Source of the DNA: an uncultured Bacteroidales bacterium
GTDB lineage: Bacteria > Bacteroidota > Bacteroidia > Bacteroidales > Paludibacteraceae
DNA: 19,119 nucleotides
Assembly (NCBI GenBank): GCA_937907165.1
Contig: CALCUH010000204.1
Location: 1 to 19,119 of the forward strand
Reading direction: 5' to 3'
Shown: piece after piece, positions 7,150-15,425 of the stretch
Position numbering within the stretch: the stretch's first letter is position 1
How the letters are laid out: each line of letters begins with the position of its first letter
Position numbers and translations under genes: made by a program
Notes under the pieces: generated by a model
Databases searched by the model: none
Told to the model about the DNA's origin: nothing
Seen by the model: the letters and a program-made list of their open reading frames with translations, nothing else

Positions 7150-8382
7150 ATGGCAACTAAAGTAAAAATAACACAAGCTGGTGCAACCACAAAGAAAGCC
7201 ATAGAGCGTGCAAAAAAGAAAGAAGAAGAGCGCGAGGCGTTAAAAAACGGCAGAGAGCCAGGCATGAAGCCAGAGGGTTTTTCCAACATAGGTAATGTCA
7301 AGCTTATGAACCGCAAACCAATAAAGATTAATATGGATTTTGAAATGCCAGATTTCGATGCCAAATTAATGGACGCCGACTGCAAAGAATTTCGGTGCAG
7401 TATGTGTGGAAAAACATATCGAACACAGCGTGGTAATTTTATTTCCAGTACGAATTCTCCTCTGTGGAAAGGTAATAACGGTTATACGACTTTTTGTAAA
7501 ACGTGCGCAGAAAATCTTATGATTTCTTTTACCAGGCTTTACAGCGGAAACGAGGAGCATGCTATTCGGCATCTGTGCTATATCTTCGATTGGTATTATA
7601 GCGAAACAATATCCGCTATGACAAGAACTCAAGCTTCTACCGTTCCGGGAAGAATACCAATATATCCAGCGAAGGCAAATACGGTACAAGGTCAAAAGAA
7701 GCGCAGTACATACGTTGACACGTTAAAAGATGAACAAGAGCTGAGAGACGCCAATTTGTTGACAATCGTCGAAGATGTGCAAGACGTTGAAGAGGAAAAC
7801 GACGATTTTGAAATTACAAAGGAAATGGTGCGTGCGTGGGGGTCTGGGTTTTCTAAAGAAGAATATAGGTACTTAGAAACCGAATACAATGACTGGATAA
7901 CCAAAAACGTGTGTAACACAAAAAGCCAAGAAGAAATATATAGAAACATTGTTCTTGCACAATTAGATATCAGAATTGCGCGTCAAAGAGGCGGAAAAGT
8001 ATCCGAAGCGCAGAAGGCGCTACAAGATTTAATGAACTCCGCAAATATTCTCCCGCGTCAAAACGCAGAGAACATTTTAGCAGATACACAGACATTTGGA
8101 ACGCTGCTTAAAAAGTTTGAGGAAACAGACCCAATTCCTGAACCAGACGAGCGGTGGCGAGACGTTGACGGAATCCGCAAATATATGAATACATGGTTCA
8201 GAGGCGGTCTCGCAAAGGCTTTGAAAATTAAAAATGAAAATGCTCGGCTTTACGAAGAGGCAGAAGAAGAATTCGATAAATATACAGTTGCCCCGGCAAA
8301 GATAAATAGTGCCGAACAAAAGCCAGACTCGTCCATTTTCGATGAAGAGGCTAACGCGAAAGCTGAGGATAGCAATGCCTGA
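7150..8382 (+). CDS. Zinc-ribbon protein, putative terminase small subunit
   Basis: About 410 residues. The ATG at 7150 is preferred because AGTGGTG sits six bases upstream; ATG 7132 is in frame but overlaps the recombinase and has no clear site. The N-terminus is a Lys/Glu-rich helix (AIERAKKKEEERE). At about residues 77-115 a zinc ribbon is evident: CSMCGKTY, then TFCKTC. A long acidic and charged helical region and a GGLAKALK segment near the end follow. The gene ends eight bases past the TerL start, so the two are translationally coupled, exactly where a terminase small subunit is expected. The DNA-recognition role is inferred from position and zinc ribbon; no classic TerS HTH is obvious. 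Confidence 0.55.
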   Translation: MATKVKITQAGATTKKAIERAKKKEEEREALKNGREPGMKPEGFSNIGNVKLMNRKPIKINMDFEMPDFDAKLMDADCKEFRCSMCGKTYRTQRGNFISSTNSPLWKGNNGYTTFCKTCAENLMISFTRLYSGNEEHAIRHLCYIFDWYYSETISAMTRTQASTVPGRIPIYPAKANTVQGQKKRSTYVDTLKDEQELRDANLLTIVEDVQDVEEENDDFEITKEMVRAWGSGFSKEEYRYLETEYNDWITKNVCNTKSQEEIYRNIVLAQLDIRIARQRGGKVSEAQKALQDLMNSANILPRQNAENILADTQTFGTLLKKFEETDPIPEPDERWRDVDGIRKYMNTWFRGGLAKALKIKNENARLYEEAEEEFDKYTVAPAKINSAEQKPDSSIFDEEANAKAEDSNA

Positions 8383-9575
8383 AAAATATCAAGACGCAAA
8401 ATACGAGCGAATAATGCATCAAATCGGCGTCTGGGGATCTTTTTATAGGGACAATCCAAATAGGTTTATTAAGGAATATTTCGGAATTAGTCTTAAACCA
8501 TTCCAGGAAATATTAATTTGCGAAATGTTCAGCGCTGGTTCTGTGTTCTTTTTAGGATGCCGCGGCATTTCTAAAACCTGGACAACCGCGCTGTTTGCAG
8601 GAACAAAATGTACATTATATCCCGGGACTGCTTGTGTTGTTGCTTCTGCGACACGTAAACAAGCGAGGGAATTGGTCGCCAAAATAGAAAAAGATCTCGC
8701 CCCAAATCATCCAATGTTTGCCCTGGAAATAGAAGACATAATTAATAATCAGTTTAACACGCTGGTTAAGTTTCGAAACGGCTCGACTATAGAAATCGTT
8801 ACTGCAAACGAAAATGCAAGATGTGGAAGAGCAAATCTTTTAATCATCGACGAGAGTCGACTTGTTGATAAAAATATTATTGATTCTGTTCTCAAGAAAT
8901 TCTTAACGGCATCGCGGCATGCCGGATATATGGACCTCGAAAAATACAAGGACCTTCCAATGGAGCGAAATCAAGAGATGTATCTGACATCAGGATGGTA
9001 TCAGACACATTGGTGTTACAATATGTTTAGAGATTTCGCCGCAGGAATGCTCACTGGAAAAGATTATTTCGTGGCCGCATTGCCGTATCAATTGTCAATT
9101 AAGGAAAAGCTTCTCGATAGAAGACAAGTCGAAAGCGACATGGAAAGCACAGATTTCAACGAAATCAGCTTTATTATGGAGATGTGCGCAGAGTTCTGGT
9201 CTGGCGCAGATGGCGCGTTGTACACATATGATGACCTACAACCGGCACGTAAATTAAAATATGCCTTTTATCCACAAAACATATCGTCTCTAATAAGCGA
9301 CAAACGCGTCAAAATACCGCAAAAGCTTCACAACGAAGTCAGAATACTGTCCGCTGATATCGCGCTAATGCAATCAAGCGGAAAATCAGGAAATAACGAC
9401 GCGACGTCGTGCTTTTTAAATCAGCAACTAATGAGTGATAACGGCGGACGCAGCATAAAAAATATTGTTTATACCCAGAACTTTGAAGGGTTAAGAGCAG
9501 AAGAACAAGCCTTGGCAATTAGAAGACTATTTGCTGAGTTTGATTGCGACTGGCTTGTTATTGACGCAAGAGGGT
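8375..9575 (+). CDS. terL: Terminase large subunit, exon 1 (ATPase and first part of nuclease)
   Basis: ATG at 8375 lies inside the end of the preceding gene with GAGGAT four bases upstream; in-frame sequence further upstream has no better site. Exon 1 encodes 400 residues plus one base. Walker A is GCRGISKT near residue 65, Walker B is LLIIDES near residue 165. The RNase H-like nuclease starts at about residue 325 (ILSADIAL, first catalytic Asp) and continues to WLVIDARG (second Asp), where the frame meets TGA at 9575-9577. Joining T9575 to A9891 removes the stop and continues into the rest of the nuclease, giving about 587 residues in total, normal for TerL. The protein cuts concatemeric DNA and pumps it into the prohead through the portal. 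The interruption sits in the catalytic core, so unspliced product would lack packaging nuclease function. Confidence 0.9.
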
Positions 9576-9890
9576 GAATCTTTGCCCTCTATAAATAGCG
9601 AAAAAAGACTGGAAGGCTGAGATGCCAATCAGAACGGAAGAGGTAACGTAAAAGTTATTTCACGTGCAACGCATAGGCGCTGAACCCGGTAAACCCCGGA
9701 ATATAATGTGCCCAAGAGTTCGCTACATTTTAACGATTTCTCCTCACTTCGTTTGGTCACAAAAGACCGCCTAAAGTTTGGTACACAGGAGGCGGTCTTT
9801 TGTTATTCTTTCTTATTTGTTAAAATGAAAAGATATGCTGAACATACGGGAATATGAACCGTGTGAAATAAGAGATAAAAAGCTCTTATG
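9576..9890 (+). ncRNA. Group I self-splicing intron in terL (no ORF)
   Basis: 315 nt. P1 is perfect: exon AGAGGGT (9569-9575) pairs with intron GCCCTCT (9584-9590) over seven base pairs, with the obligatory U.G wobble at the splice site (T9575.G9584). The catalytic core shows an R element GTGCAACGCATAG (9664-9676) and an S element AAGATATGC (9830-9838), giving P7 GCATA/TATGC (9671-9675 with 9834-9838). After P7 come P9-type hairpins: ACGG/CCGT, then ATAAGAG (9868-9874) with CTCTTAT (9883-9889). The intron ends in G9890, as group I introns do. Splicing restores frame precisely through a Tyr codon. No homing endonuclease is encoded. The region between R and S carries an extra terminator-like hairpin, listed separately. 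Confidence 0.88.
9761..9801 (+). promoter_or_regulatory. Terminator-like hairpin inside the terL intron
   Basis: AAAAGACCGCCT (9761-9772) pairs perfectly with AGGCGGTCTTTT (9790-9801) around a 17-base loop, and a T-rich stretch (TGTTATTCTTTCTTATTTG) follows. It has the form of an intrinsic terminator or attenuator but lies between the R and S elements, where peripheral P8 insertions occur. It may be a structural extension of the ribozyme, a transcription attenuator upstream of terL exon 2, or a scar of a lost insert. Confidence 0.65.
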
Positions 9891-10453
9891 ACAACAAAAT
9901 TGTAGGATTACCCGTCGTTGATTTAATCATGTCTGATATGTACGACCCAGAGCGTGGAGTTACGTATGGCGCCATTGGGTGCTATAACAACGAGGACATA
10001 AACGCAAGGTGCAAAGCAAAAAATGCTCCCAAAAAAATATGGGCTATTTTAGCTAACAATGACATCAACTCACAATGTGCTCTTACGCTGCGCGAGGAAC
10101 TGAGACAAAACAATATCCGGCTTCTTGAGCCAGAAGACGATTTTGAAGAAGACTTTATGGGATTTACTGGCGCGTCAAAATTAAGCGTTGAAGATCGGAT
10201 AAAGTTTAAGCTTCCTTTTGTTAATACAACTTTGGCAATTAACGAAATTGCTAATCTAGAAACGGAAATAAAAGGCAACTATGTTAAAGTGCGTGAAAAA
10301 TCAGGCTGTAGAAAAGACCGATTCTCGTCGCTTAGTTACAATATTTACGTTTCAAATTTGCTCGAAAAAGAATATGCGGAAAAAAATAAAAAACAAGATT
10401 TCACAGACATATTACTTAATTTTAGACAGCCAAATATTACCAGAAACAGGTAA
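9891..10453 (+). CDS. terL: Terminase large subunit, exon 2 (C-terminal nuclease)
   Basis: Translation resumes at A9891; with T9575 it makes a TAC codon, then reads NKIVGLPVVDLIM and on for 186 residues to TAG... the frame ends at 10453. The GLPVVDLIM strand/helix directly after DARG is the normal continuation of the TerL nuclease fold ('D..G.G..v.D.L'). A catalytic Asp/Glu is expected near the C-terminus (acidic residues at QDFTDILLNF). An ATG at 9929 could be mistaken for an independent start, but there is no ribosome binding site before it and the frame is open back to the splice site. The exon ends 15 bases before the portal gene. Confidence 0.87.
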
Positions 10454-10468
10454 AGGAAGGAGGAAAAA

Positions 10469-11986
10469 ATGAAAGAAGAAACAATAGTATCCGACGAGCA
10501 GACTAAAATAAGTTCGGATGGCGAGACAGAGAAAAGCTTCTCCGCTATTGCATTGGAATATGCGAAAAGTATAGAAACACAAGCGATTCACGATCCTAAT
10601 GGGAAAAAGACAAGAAGAAAAAACAGAACTTATACTGGATACACGAGATCTGAAATCGAGGAGTTTTTAAAGGCTCCGACGACAAACGAATCGGCATTAC
10701 GGTCTGCGTCAAATTATATGTATCAAACGAGCAGCAGATATCGTAACCTCCTTTCATATTATGCGTCTCTGCCATGCTGGTATTATGTTGTATCGGCATT
10801 AAAATACAACCCAGAAAAGCAAAAATCGGATTCATTTAAGCGACAGTATTTAAGAGCGTGCAATGTTCTAGAATCGATGGGGATATCAAAGATTATGAGC
10901 AATGCTATGCTTACGGCGCTTCGAGAGGGAGTGTTCTTTGGTGTTATCTGGGGAGGCGATGGCAATAATTTTATTTTGCAGAAACTAGATCCAGACTACT
11001 GCAACATAGTAAGCGTTGGCGATGGCGGCGTATTTAATTTTACATACGATATGTCTCAAGTAAAGGAAGAGGAGATTGGCACCTACTATCCTGAAGACTT
11101 TAGAGCTATTTGGAGTGAATATCAAACTTCTGGCGAAAAAAATCAGCTAGTTCCGCAGGAGATAAGCTTCTGTCTCAAAGCGGATCCCACGGTGCCAGAA
11201 TACAGCGTTCCGCCGTTTGCGTCTGTTTTGCCAACTTTATTTGCAATTAGAACGATTGAAAATTTAACAGAAGTGTCAGAGGAACTACAGAACTATAAAC
11301 TGCTGGCAGCTAAAATGCCAGTCGATGAGAATGGAGTTCCGACTATTGACTATAACACCGCTATGACCTATTATCAGCATATTTCTAAAAATGTTGCTGA
11401 TGAAATAGGCTTATGTATTACTCCTTTTGATATAAAGGACTTTGATTTCCAAAAGAGTGCTAGCAGCGCCCAAATTGACTCCGTGAGTCAGAGCGTTAAA
11501 AATTTTTATGCATCTGCTGGCACAACGGCCACACTTCACGGAGAGGTATCTAACTCAAGCGCGGTAACCAAACTTGCTGTTGCGGCAGATGCAGCATATG
11601 CTTTTACATTCGTTGAGCAGTGTGAAAAGATAATCAATAGGATATTAAAAAACCAAAGCGGTTCGCAAAAATTTAAGATTCGGTTTTTGCCGGTAAATAT
11701 CTTCAATAGAGAAGAAATGATTTCCAAGTATAAAGAAGCTATGAATTACGGAATCGGAAAGATTGAGTATATGGCTTGTCTTGGAATTCCTCAATACGAT
11801 ATAGCTAATAAAGGATATATTGAAGATGATGTTATTGACCTGGATACAATACTACATCCTCTCAAGACAGCATCAACACAAACAGCAGAAGAATCGCAGG
11901 AAGCTGGTCGACCGGCGGAGAGCGATGGCGAAATTACCGAATCCGGCGAACAAACAAGAGATAATGATTCAAATGCAAATCGTTAA
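10469..11986 (+). CDS. Portal protein
   Basis: 505 residues, ATG with a strong GGAAGGAGG 7-8 bases upstream. It lies directly after TerL and before the prohead protease, the standard portal position, and has the usual portal length. Visible features include a polar, disordered N-terminus; the segment SRYRNLLSYYASLPCWYY, typical of the start of the portal wing; a mid-protein Ser/Ala-rich part (SASSAQIDSVSQSVKNFYASAG) followed by LHGEVSNSSAVTKLA, which resembles the stem/crown transition; and an acidic, Gln/Glu-rich tail. The dodecameric ring forms the DNA entry vertex and binds TerL. No individual residues are diagnostic, so the call rests on order, length and overall style. Confidence 0.82.
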   Translation: MKEETIVSDEQTKISSDGETEKSFSAIALEYAKSIETQAIHDPNGKKTRRKNRTYTGYTRSEIEEFLKAPTTNESALRSASNYMYQTSSRYRNLLSYYASLPCWYYVVSALKYNPEKQKSDSFKRQYLRACNVLESMGISKIMSNAMLTALREGVFFGVIWGGDGNNFILQKLDPDYCNIVSVGDGGVFNFTYDMSQVKEEEIGTYYPEDFRAIWSEYQTSGEKNQLVPQEISFCLKADPTVPEYSVPPFASVLPTLFAIRTIENLTEVSEELQNYKLLAAKMPVDENGVPTIDYNTAMTYYQHISKNVADEIGLCITPFDIKDFDFQKSASSAQIDSVSQSVKNFYASAGTTATLHGEVSNSSAVTKLAVAADAAYAFTFVEQCEKIINRILKNQSGSQKFKIRFLPVNIFNREEMISKYKEAMNYGIGKIEYMACLGIPQYDIANKGYIEDDVIDLDTILHPLKTASTQTAEESQEAGRPAESDGEITESGEQTRDNDSNANR

Positions 11987-12086
11987 TTATGGTGAAGTGC
12001 CGGTACATACTACCGGCTTTTCATATATTATGAGCCATTTACGCGATGATAGTTCTCCAGCTATAATCGTCGTGACTCCAGAATGA
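11964..12086 (+). CDS. Small ORF between portal and protease genes
   Basis: 40 residues from ATG 11964 (second ATG at 11973), overlapping the portal 3' end in another frame and ending 16 bases before the protease start. An AAGAGAT sequence lies upstream as a weak ribosome binding site. The reading NYGEVPVHTTGFSYIMSHL looks protein-like, but a terminator-like hairpin lies within it and the support is thin. No family recognised. Confidence 0.4.
   Translation: MIQMQIVNYGEVPVHTTGFSYIMSHLRDDSSPAIIVVTPE
11999..12021 (+). terminator. Terminator-like hairpin after the portal gene
   Basis: GCCGGTA (11999-12005), loop CATAC, TACCGGC (12011-12017) followed by TTTT (12018-12021). It starts 12 bases after the portal stop. 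It may attenuate transcription between the portal and capsid genes, or protect the portal mRNA 3' end. It overlaps the 40-residue ORF, so one of the two may be incidental. Confidence 0.6.
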
Positions 12087-12102
12087 GAGAAAGGAGGAAG
12101 AA

Positions 12103-13548
12103 ATGAACTATACAAGCTTAGTTTTTAACTCGAAATTTTCTACAATCAAAAAGTTAAATGATGAATTTACACTTGCATATTGCTATGTCTGTGCTACCGG
12201 AAAAAATAGAAACGGGTCCAATATTGATAAGAGCACAATAGAGAAGGCGCTACCGTCTCTTTGGAATATACCGGTTGTTGCTCACGTGTATACAGATGAA
12301 AATGGCGAAAAGCAAGTTGGCGGACATGACTATACAATTGAGAAAGGCGACGATGGCGTTTATCGCTATAAGAGCCTCTGCGTTCCGTTCGGGGTTGTTC
12401 CTGAAAAACCGGAAGAATATTCTTTCGAGGAAGTTGAAGAACCAAACGGCCGCGGAACAAAAACATATTTAAAAGTTCCGGTCGTCCTGTGGACGTCGCG
12501 ATATCCTGAAATTACAGAAGCATATCTCGATAGCGACAAGATGTATTCTCAAAGTATGGAAATTAATGTGTCTGAGTATTCTCCTTTGTCAGATGATCCT
12601 AATTATACAAATATCACTGATTTCTCCTTTTCTGCATTAACGCTTCTTGGCAAAGACGTAGAACCGTGTTTCCCTGAGGCAAAACTCGTTGATGCAAGCT
12701 TTTCACTGGATGCAGATGGCTTTACAGCAATGTTTGAACAATTCAAATCAGAACTTGCATCTTGCTTTGCAAACTCTGAGAAGGGAGAAAAAATGGAAGA
12801 AGAAAAGACACCGGAGCGGGTAGTCGAAGAGCCAGTGGCTTTAGAAGAACCTGCGACGGAAAATGAATTTTCCGCTTGCTCAGCAGAAGAAGACGTCGTT
12901 GCAGATGAGCCCGAAGAAGAAAAAGAAGAAGTTCTGTTCTCCGCTACTTATCAAGAAAAGAGAACAGCTATCAAGTCGCTTCTTCAGGATCAGATTATTC
13001 GCAATAATGAAGGCGAAGTAGTTAAGGAAGTGTGTTGGTATCTAATGGACTTTGATGACAGTTATGCATTTGTCGAGAAGTGTGAATATGATGCTGATGC
13101 TTGCTCTTGCAACCATTATCGATTCAAATACTCATTTGATAAAGACAGTCTTTCTGCCGCAATCGTCGGCGAGTTTGAAGAGGTATTCCTTAAATGGCTA
13201 ACAAAAGATGAAATCTCTGCTATTGAGGAAAAGGATTCTCAGTTCGCGGCGCTTCAAGAATACAAAGCAATGCGAGAAAAGGAAGACCATCAACACGAGA
13301 TCGACAGCGCAATCGCCGAGTTCTCGTTTATGGAAGGCAACGAGGAATATAACACCATTTTTGAGAAAAGATATTCTTACGAGAATGTCGAAGACATTAA
13401 GAATGCGTGCTATATCGTAAAGGGTAAATATTCAATTGTCAACCCTCAGAAAAAGACAATTTCCGAGCCGTCCGTCCCAGTTGCCGGGTTCCGCAAAACG
13501 GAAAAGACTCCTCGCGAAAGACTACACGAATTATATGGTAAACATTAA
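12103..13548 (+). CDS. Prohead protease fused to scaffold domain
   Basis: 481 residues; AAGGAGG five bases before the ATG. Residues 1 to about 200 form the protease part: KNRNGSNIDKSTIEKALPSL, then PVVAHVY and QVGGHD (H61 or H75 as candidate catalytic His), YSQSMEINV (candidate catalytic Ser), and SALTLLGKDVEPCF. This is the pattern of Clostridia phage capsid maturation proteases as I recall them. From about residue 228 the protein becomes extremely Glu-rich and low in complexity, then helical, with a basic end (KTPRERLHELYGKH) typical of scaffold C-termini that grip the capsid protein. It sits directly upstream of the small head protein and MCP. The protease would degrade scaffold after assembly. 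An internal start at 12793 probably makes scaffold alone. Confidence 0.75.
   Translation: MNYTSLVFNSKFSTIKKLNDEFTLAYCYVCATGKNRNGSNIDKSTIEKALPSLWNIPVVAHVYTDENGEKQVGGHDYTIEKGDDGVYRYKSLCVPFGVVPEKPEEYSFEEVEEPNGRGTKTYLKVPVVLWTSRYPEITEAYLDSDKMYSQSMEINVSEYSPLSDDPNYTNITDFSFSALTLLGKDVEPCFPEAKLVDASFSLDADGFTAMFEQFKSELASCFANSEKGEKMEEEKTPERVVEEPVALEEPATENEFSACSAEEDVVADEPEEEKEEVLFSATYQEKRTAIKSLLQDQIIRNNEGEVVKEVCWYLMDFDDSYAFVEKCEYDADACSCNHYRFKYSFDKDSLSAAIVGEFEEVFLKWLTKDEISAIEEKDSQFAALQEYKAMREKEDHQHEIDSAIAEFSFMEGNEEYNTIFEKRYSYENVEDIKNACYIVKGKYSIVNPQKKTISEPSVPVAGFRKTEKTPRERLHELYGKH
12793..13548 (+). CDS. Internal in-frame start: separate scaffolding protein (Nu3-like)
   Basis: Within the protease gene, codon 231 is ATG with AAGGGAG (12781-12787) five bases upstream, as good a ribosome binding site as those of the annotated genes. 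The ATG falls exactly at the boundary between the protease part and the Glu-rich scaffold part. The product would be 251 residues. Lambda makes scaffold gpNu3 from an internal start in the protease gene C in the same way. The sequence evidence is position plus ribosome binding site; expression is inferred. Confidence 0.6.
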   Translation: MEEEKTPERVVEEPVALEEPATENEFSACSAEEDVVADEPEEEKEEVLFSATYQEKRTAIKSLLQDQIIRNNEGEVVKEVCWYLMDFDDSYAFVEKCEYDADACSCNHYRFKYSFDKDSLSAAIVGEFEEVFLKWLTKDEISAIEEKDSQFAALQEYKAMREKEDHQHEIDSAIAEFSFMEGNEEYNTIFEKRYSYENVEDIKNACYIVKGKYSIVNPQKKTISEPSVPVAGFRKTEKTPRERLHELYGKH

Positions 13549-13569
13549 GAAAGGTTAAGGTAAATAATT

Positions 13570-14073
13570 ATGGCTATTCATGGTGTTGTTCGTACAGACA
13601 ACATGCACGGCACCGCTTTTGGCGGCGACCTTGTTTCCGTGCTTTATCAGGCTTCCAGCGCTAATGCTGATGTTGACAATGGTTGCTTCTGCGTCCCTGG
13701 TGCCTACAAGACAGGCGAAAGAGAAGTCCGCCTTGCGATTGCTCCCGCCGCCAACACTGCGGTTTCCGCTCTCGCCCTTATTGCTTCTGAAGAGGTTGAT
13801 TCCGATAAGAAGTATAATACTCTTGCTGAGTTTTATAACAAGGCTGGCTCCGTTGCAAGAGGCTACAAGCTTCATCCCGGTGACATGTTCTCTCTGACCA
13901 AGGAAGCTCTTTCCATTGACTCTTCTGTGACTCCTACCGTTGGTACATCCATTCTTGAGTGCCAGGCCGACGTCAAGGGCCTCCTTGTCAACGCTGCTAC
14001 TTCCGGATCGACCAAGATTGCAGATCTTGTTGCTATCGAAGGCGACTGGCTTGTTTTCCGCGTGGTTGACTAA
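13570..14073 (+). CDS. Small head protein, probable capsid decoration/stabilisation
   Basis: 167 residues, ATG with AAGG nine bases upstream. It lies between the protease-scaffold gene and MCP, the position of gpD-like head decoration proteins. It is rich in Ala, Val, Gly and Ser and predicted beta-rich, with no Cys cluster or membrane segment. Segments AFGGDLVSVLYQAS and YKLHPGDMFSLTKEAL suggest a compact beta-barrel. Codon choice (GCC, GCT, AAG, TCC, CTT, GTT) is visibly more biased and GC-rich than in flanking genes and matches MCP, indicating very high expression. This supports a major structural protein. The specific decoration role is inferred from position and expression. Confidence 0.65.
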   Translation: MAIHGVVRTDNMHGTAFGGDLVSVLYQASSANADVDNGCFCVPGAYKTGEREVRLAIAPAANTAVSALALIASEEVDSDKKYNTLAEFYNKAGSVARGYKLHPGDMFSLTKEALSIDSSVTPTVGTSILECQADVKGLLVNAATSGSTKIADLVAIEGDWLVFRVVD

Positions 14074-14099
14074 TTATTTGGAAGGAGATATAGATTATT

Positions 14100-15033
14100 A
14101 TGGAAAAGAATGAAGTTCTTTCTGTCTGCATCGACTCTGTCAAGGGTCTAAATGATAAGTTCTCTGCAAAGCAGACTTCTGACGAGCTTATCGCTGCGTT
14201 TATTGATATGAATGGTGGCTCTACAAAGATTTCTCCCAAGACGTTCCGTCCTGGTCATCCTCTGTTTGAGCTCATGCAGGAACTGATTCCCGTTATTATT
14301 GACGAGGGAATCAAGAACACCAACAACCCTCTGTTCAACCTCGTTGAATACAGAAACATTGCGGATGGTGACTCTCAGGAATTCTACACCGAAGGCGAGG
14401 CACAGTTCGTCGTTGCGACTGCCGCCAAGGGCATTCGTGACGTCAGACGTCAGAGAATTTCTGGTGGTATGACCGTTAAGGTTCCTACCGAGATGAAGAT
14501 TGTTCGTGTTTACGAGAATCTTGGTCGTCTGCTTTCTCGTAGAATTGACTTTACCAAGTTTGTTGATGGCGTTGCGAAGGCGTTTGAAAACTATATCGCA
14601 GAAGCCGCTTATACCGCCCTTGCCGGCATTACTGCTAGCACCGCTGGTCTGAGCTCCACTTATGTTAAGTCTGGTTCTCTTACCATTGATAACCTTCTCG
14701 CGCTCGTTGAGCACGTTGAGGCTGCTACCGGTAAGAAAGCTAGCATCGTTGGTACCAAGAGTGCGATTCGCCTTCTCGGCAGCGCTGTGACCTATAGCGC
14801 AGAGCAGAACTCTGACCTGTATAACAATGGCTATCTCGGCAAAGTCAACGGCGTTCCCACCATCGCAATTGATCAGGCTCACGTTCCTGGAACCGACACG
14901 TTCGCAATCGCGAACGACGCTCTGTGGATTGTTGCGTCCGATGATAAGCTGGTTAAAGTTGTGAATGTCGGCGAAGGCCTCCTTATCGAGAAGCCTGCAA
15001 CCGAGAATGCAGACCTGACTCAGGAATTAGAAT
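14100..15033 (+). CDS. Major capsid protein (HK97 fold), exon 1
   Basis: AAGGAG (14082-14087) lies 12 bases before the ATG. Exon 1 gives 311 residues plus one base. HK97-fold signs are the early helix and E-loop region (FRPGHPLFELMQELIP), a beta-strand block (QFVVATAAKGIRDVRRQRIS), the spine helix (VDGVAKAFENYIAEAAYTAL), the P-domain KASIVGTKSAIRLL and the A-domain YLGKVNGVPTIAIDQ. Codon use is strongly optimised. The unspliced frame stops at TAA 15048-15050 just before a group I intron core. I place the 5' splice site after T15033, giving LTQELEY joined to IYGQELG; T15048 is a less likely alternative that also restores frame. Total spliced length is about 337 residues. Confidence 0.85.
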
Positions 15034-15400
15034 ACGCCCTGGCCGCGTAATATAGTTCGCGCACATAGTAATATGTGCGAATAATAATCCTACTGAATTG
15101 CTGGAAATTCCTAAAGTTGTTTTGACTACAGCGTAGTTTTGAAATATAAACAAGCGCGAAAGTGGCGAAAGCAGAAAAAACAGAACAAATAGTGCATGGT
15201 TAAAGCCTAAACACTGGAACAATGGAAAATCAGCAGCCAAGCTCTAAACAGGAGAAGGTTCAACGACTATCCCAACGGGAGTAGGGTCAAGCGACCCGAA
15301 GTGGTAGGCATCCATTATGGATGAAGATATAGTCTGTGCTCTATGGAAACATAGAGGCTATTAAGCAGAAAGCCCAGCGAGCTTTCGTTTTGTTTAGATT

Positions 15401-15417
15401 CCTCCTAAAATAGGAGG
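15401..15417 (+). promoter_or_regulatory. Hairpin sequestering the endonuclease ribosome binding site
   Basis: CCTCCTA (15401-15407), loop AAA, TAGGAGG (15411-15417). The right arm is the Shine-Dalgarno of the endonuclease gene (AGGAGGTG, 15412-15419; start TTG 15426). In the intron RNA the site would be hidden, keeping endonuclease translation low. T4 intron endonuclease genes use comparable hairpins. Confidence 0.7.
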
Positions 15418-15425
15418 TGATTAAA

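Noticed and set aside
8309..8374. Upstream in-frame extension of TerL
   Set aside because: It overlaps the previous gene by 74 bases without a ribosome binding site; ATG 8375 has GAGGAT and a coupled overlap.
9575..9931. terL broken by a nonsense mutation or frameshift (pseudogene), with a separate gene starting at ATG 9929
   Set aside because: A full set of group I intron signals explains the gap, splicing restores frame exactly, and ATG 9929 has no ribosome binding site.
11820..12086. 88-codon frame overlapping the portal end
   Set aside because: Its first half is the portal sequence in a shifted frame; only the last 40 codons from 11964 are considered.
14148..14882. 244-codon open frame on the minus strand
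   Set aside because: It is opposite the MCP gene, has no ribosome binding site, and results from the biased codon use of MCP.
15048..15062. MCP intron 5' splice site after T15048 with GCGT/GCGC as P1
   Set aside because: It restores frame but the pairing strand overlaps the 8-bp P2 hairpin and lacks a P10 partner; kept only as an alternative.
15034..15425. Possible extra gene in the 390 bases between the capsid stop and the endonuclease
   Set aside because: No frame with a ribosome binding site; the stretch is accounted for by P1, P2 and P3-P9 ribozyme elements.
15417..15425. GTG 15417 as endonuclease start
   Set aside because: It lies inside the Shine-Dalgarno; TTG 15426 has correct spacing.
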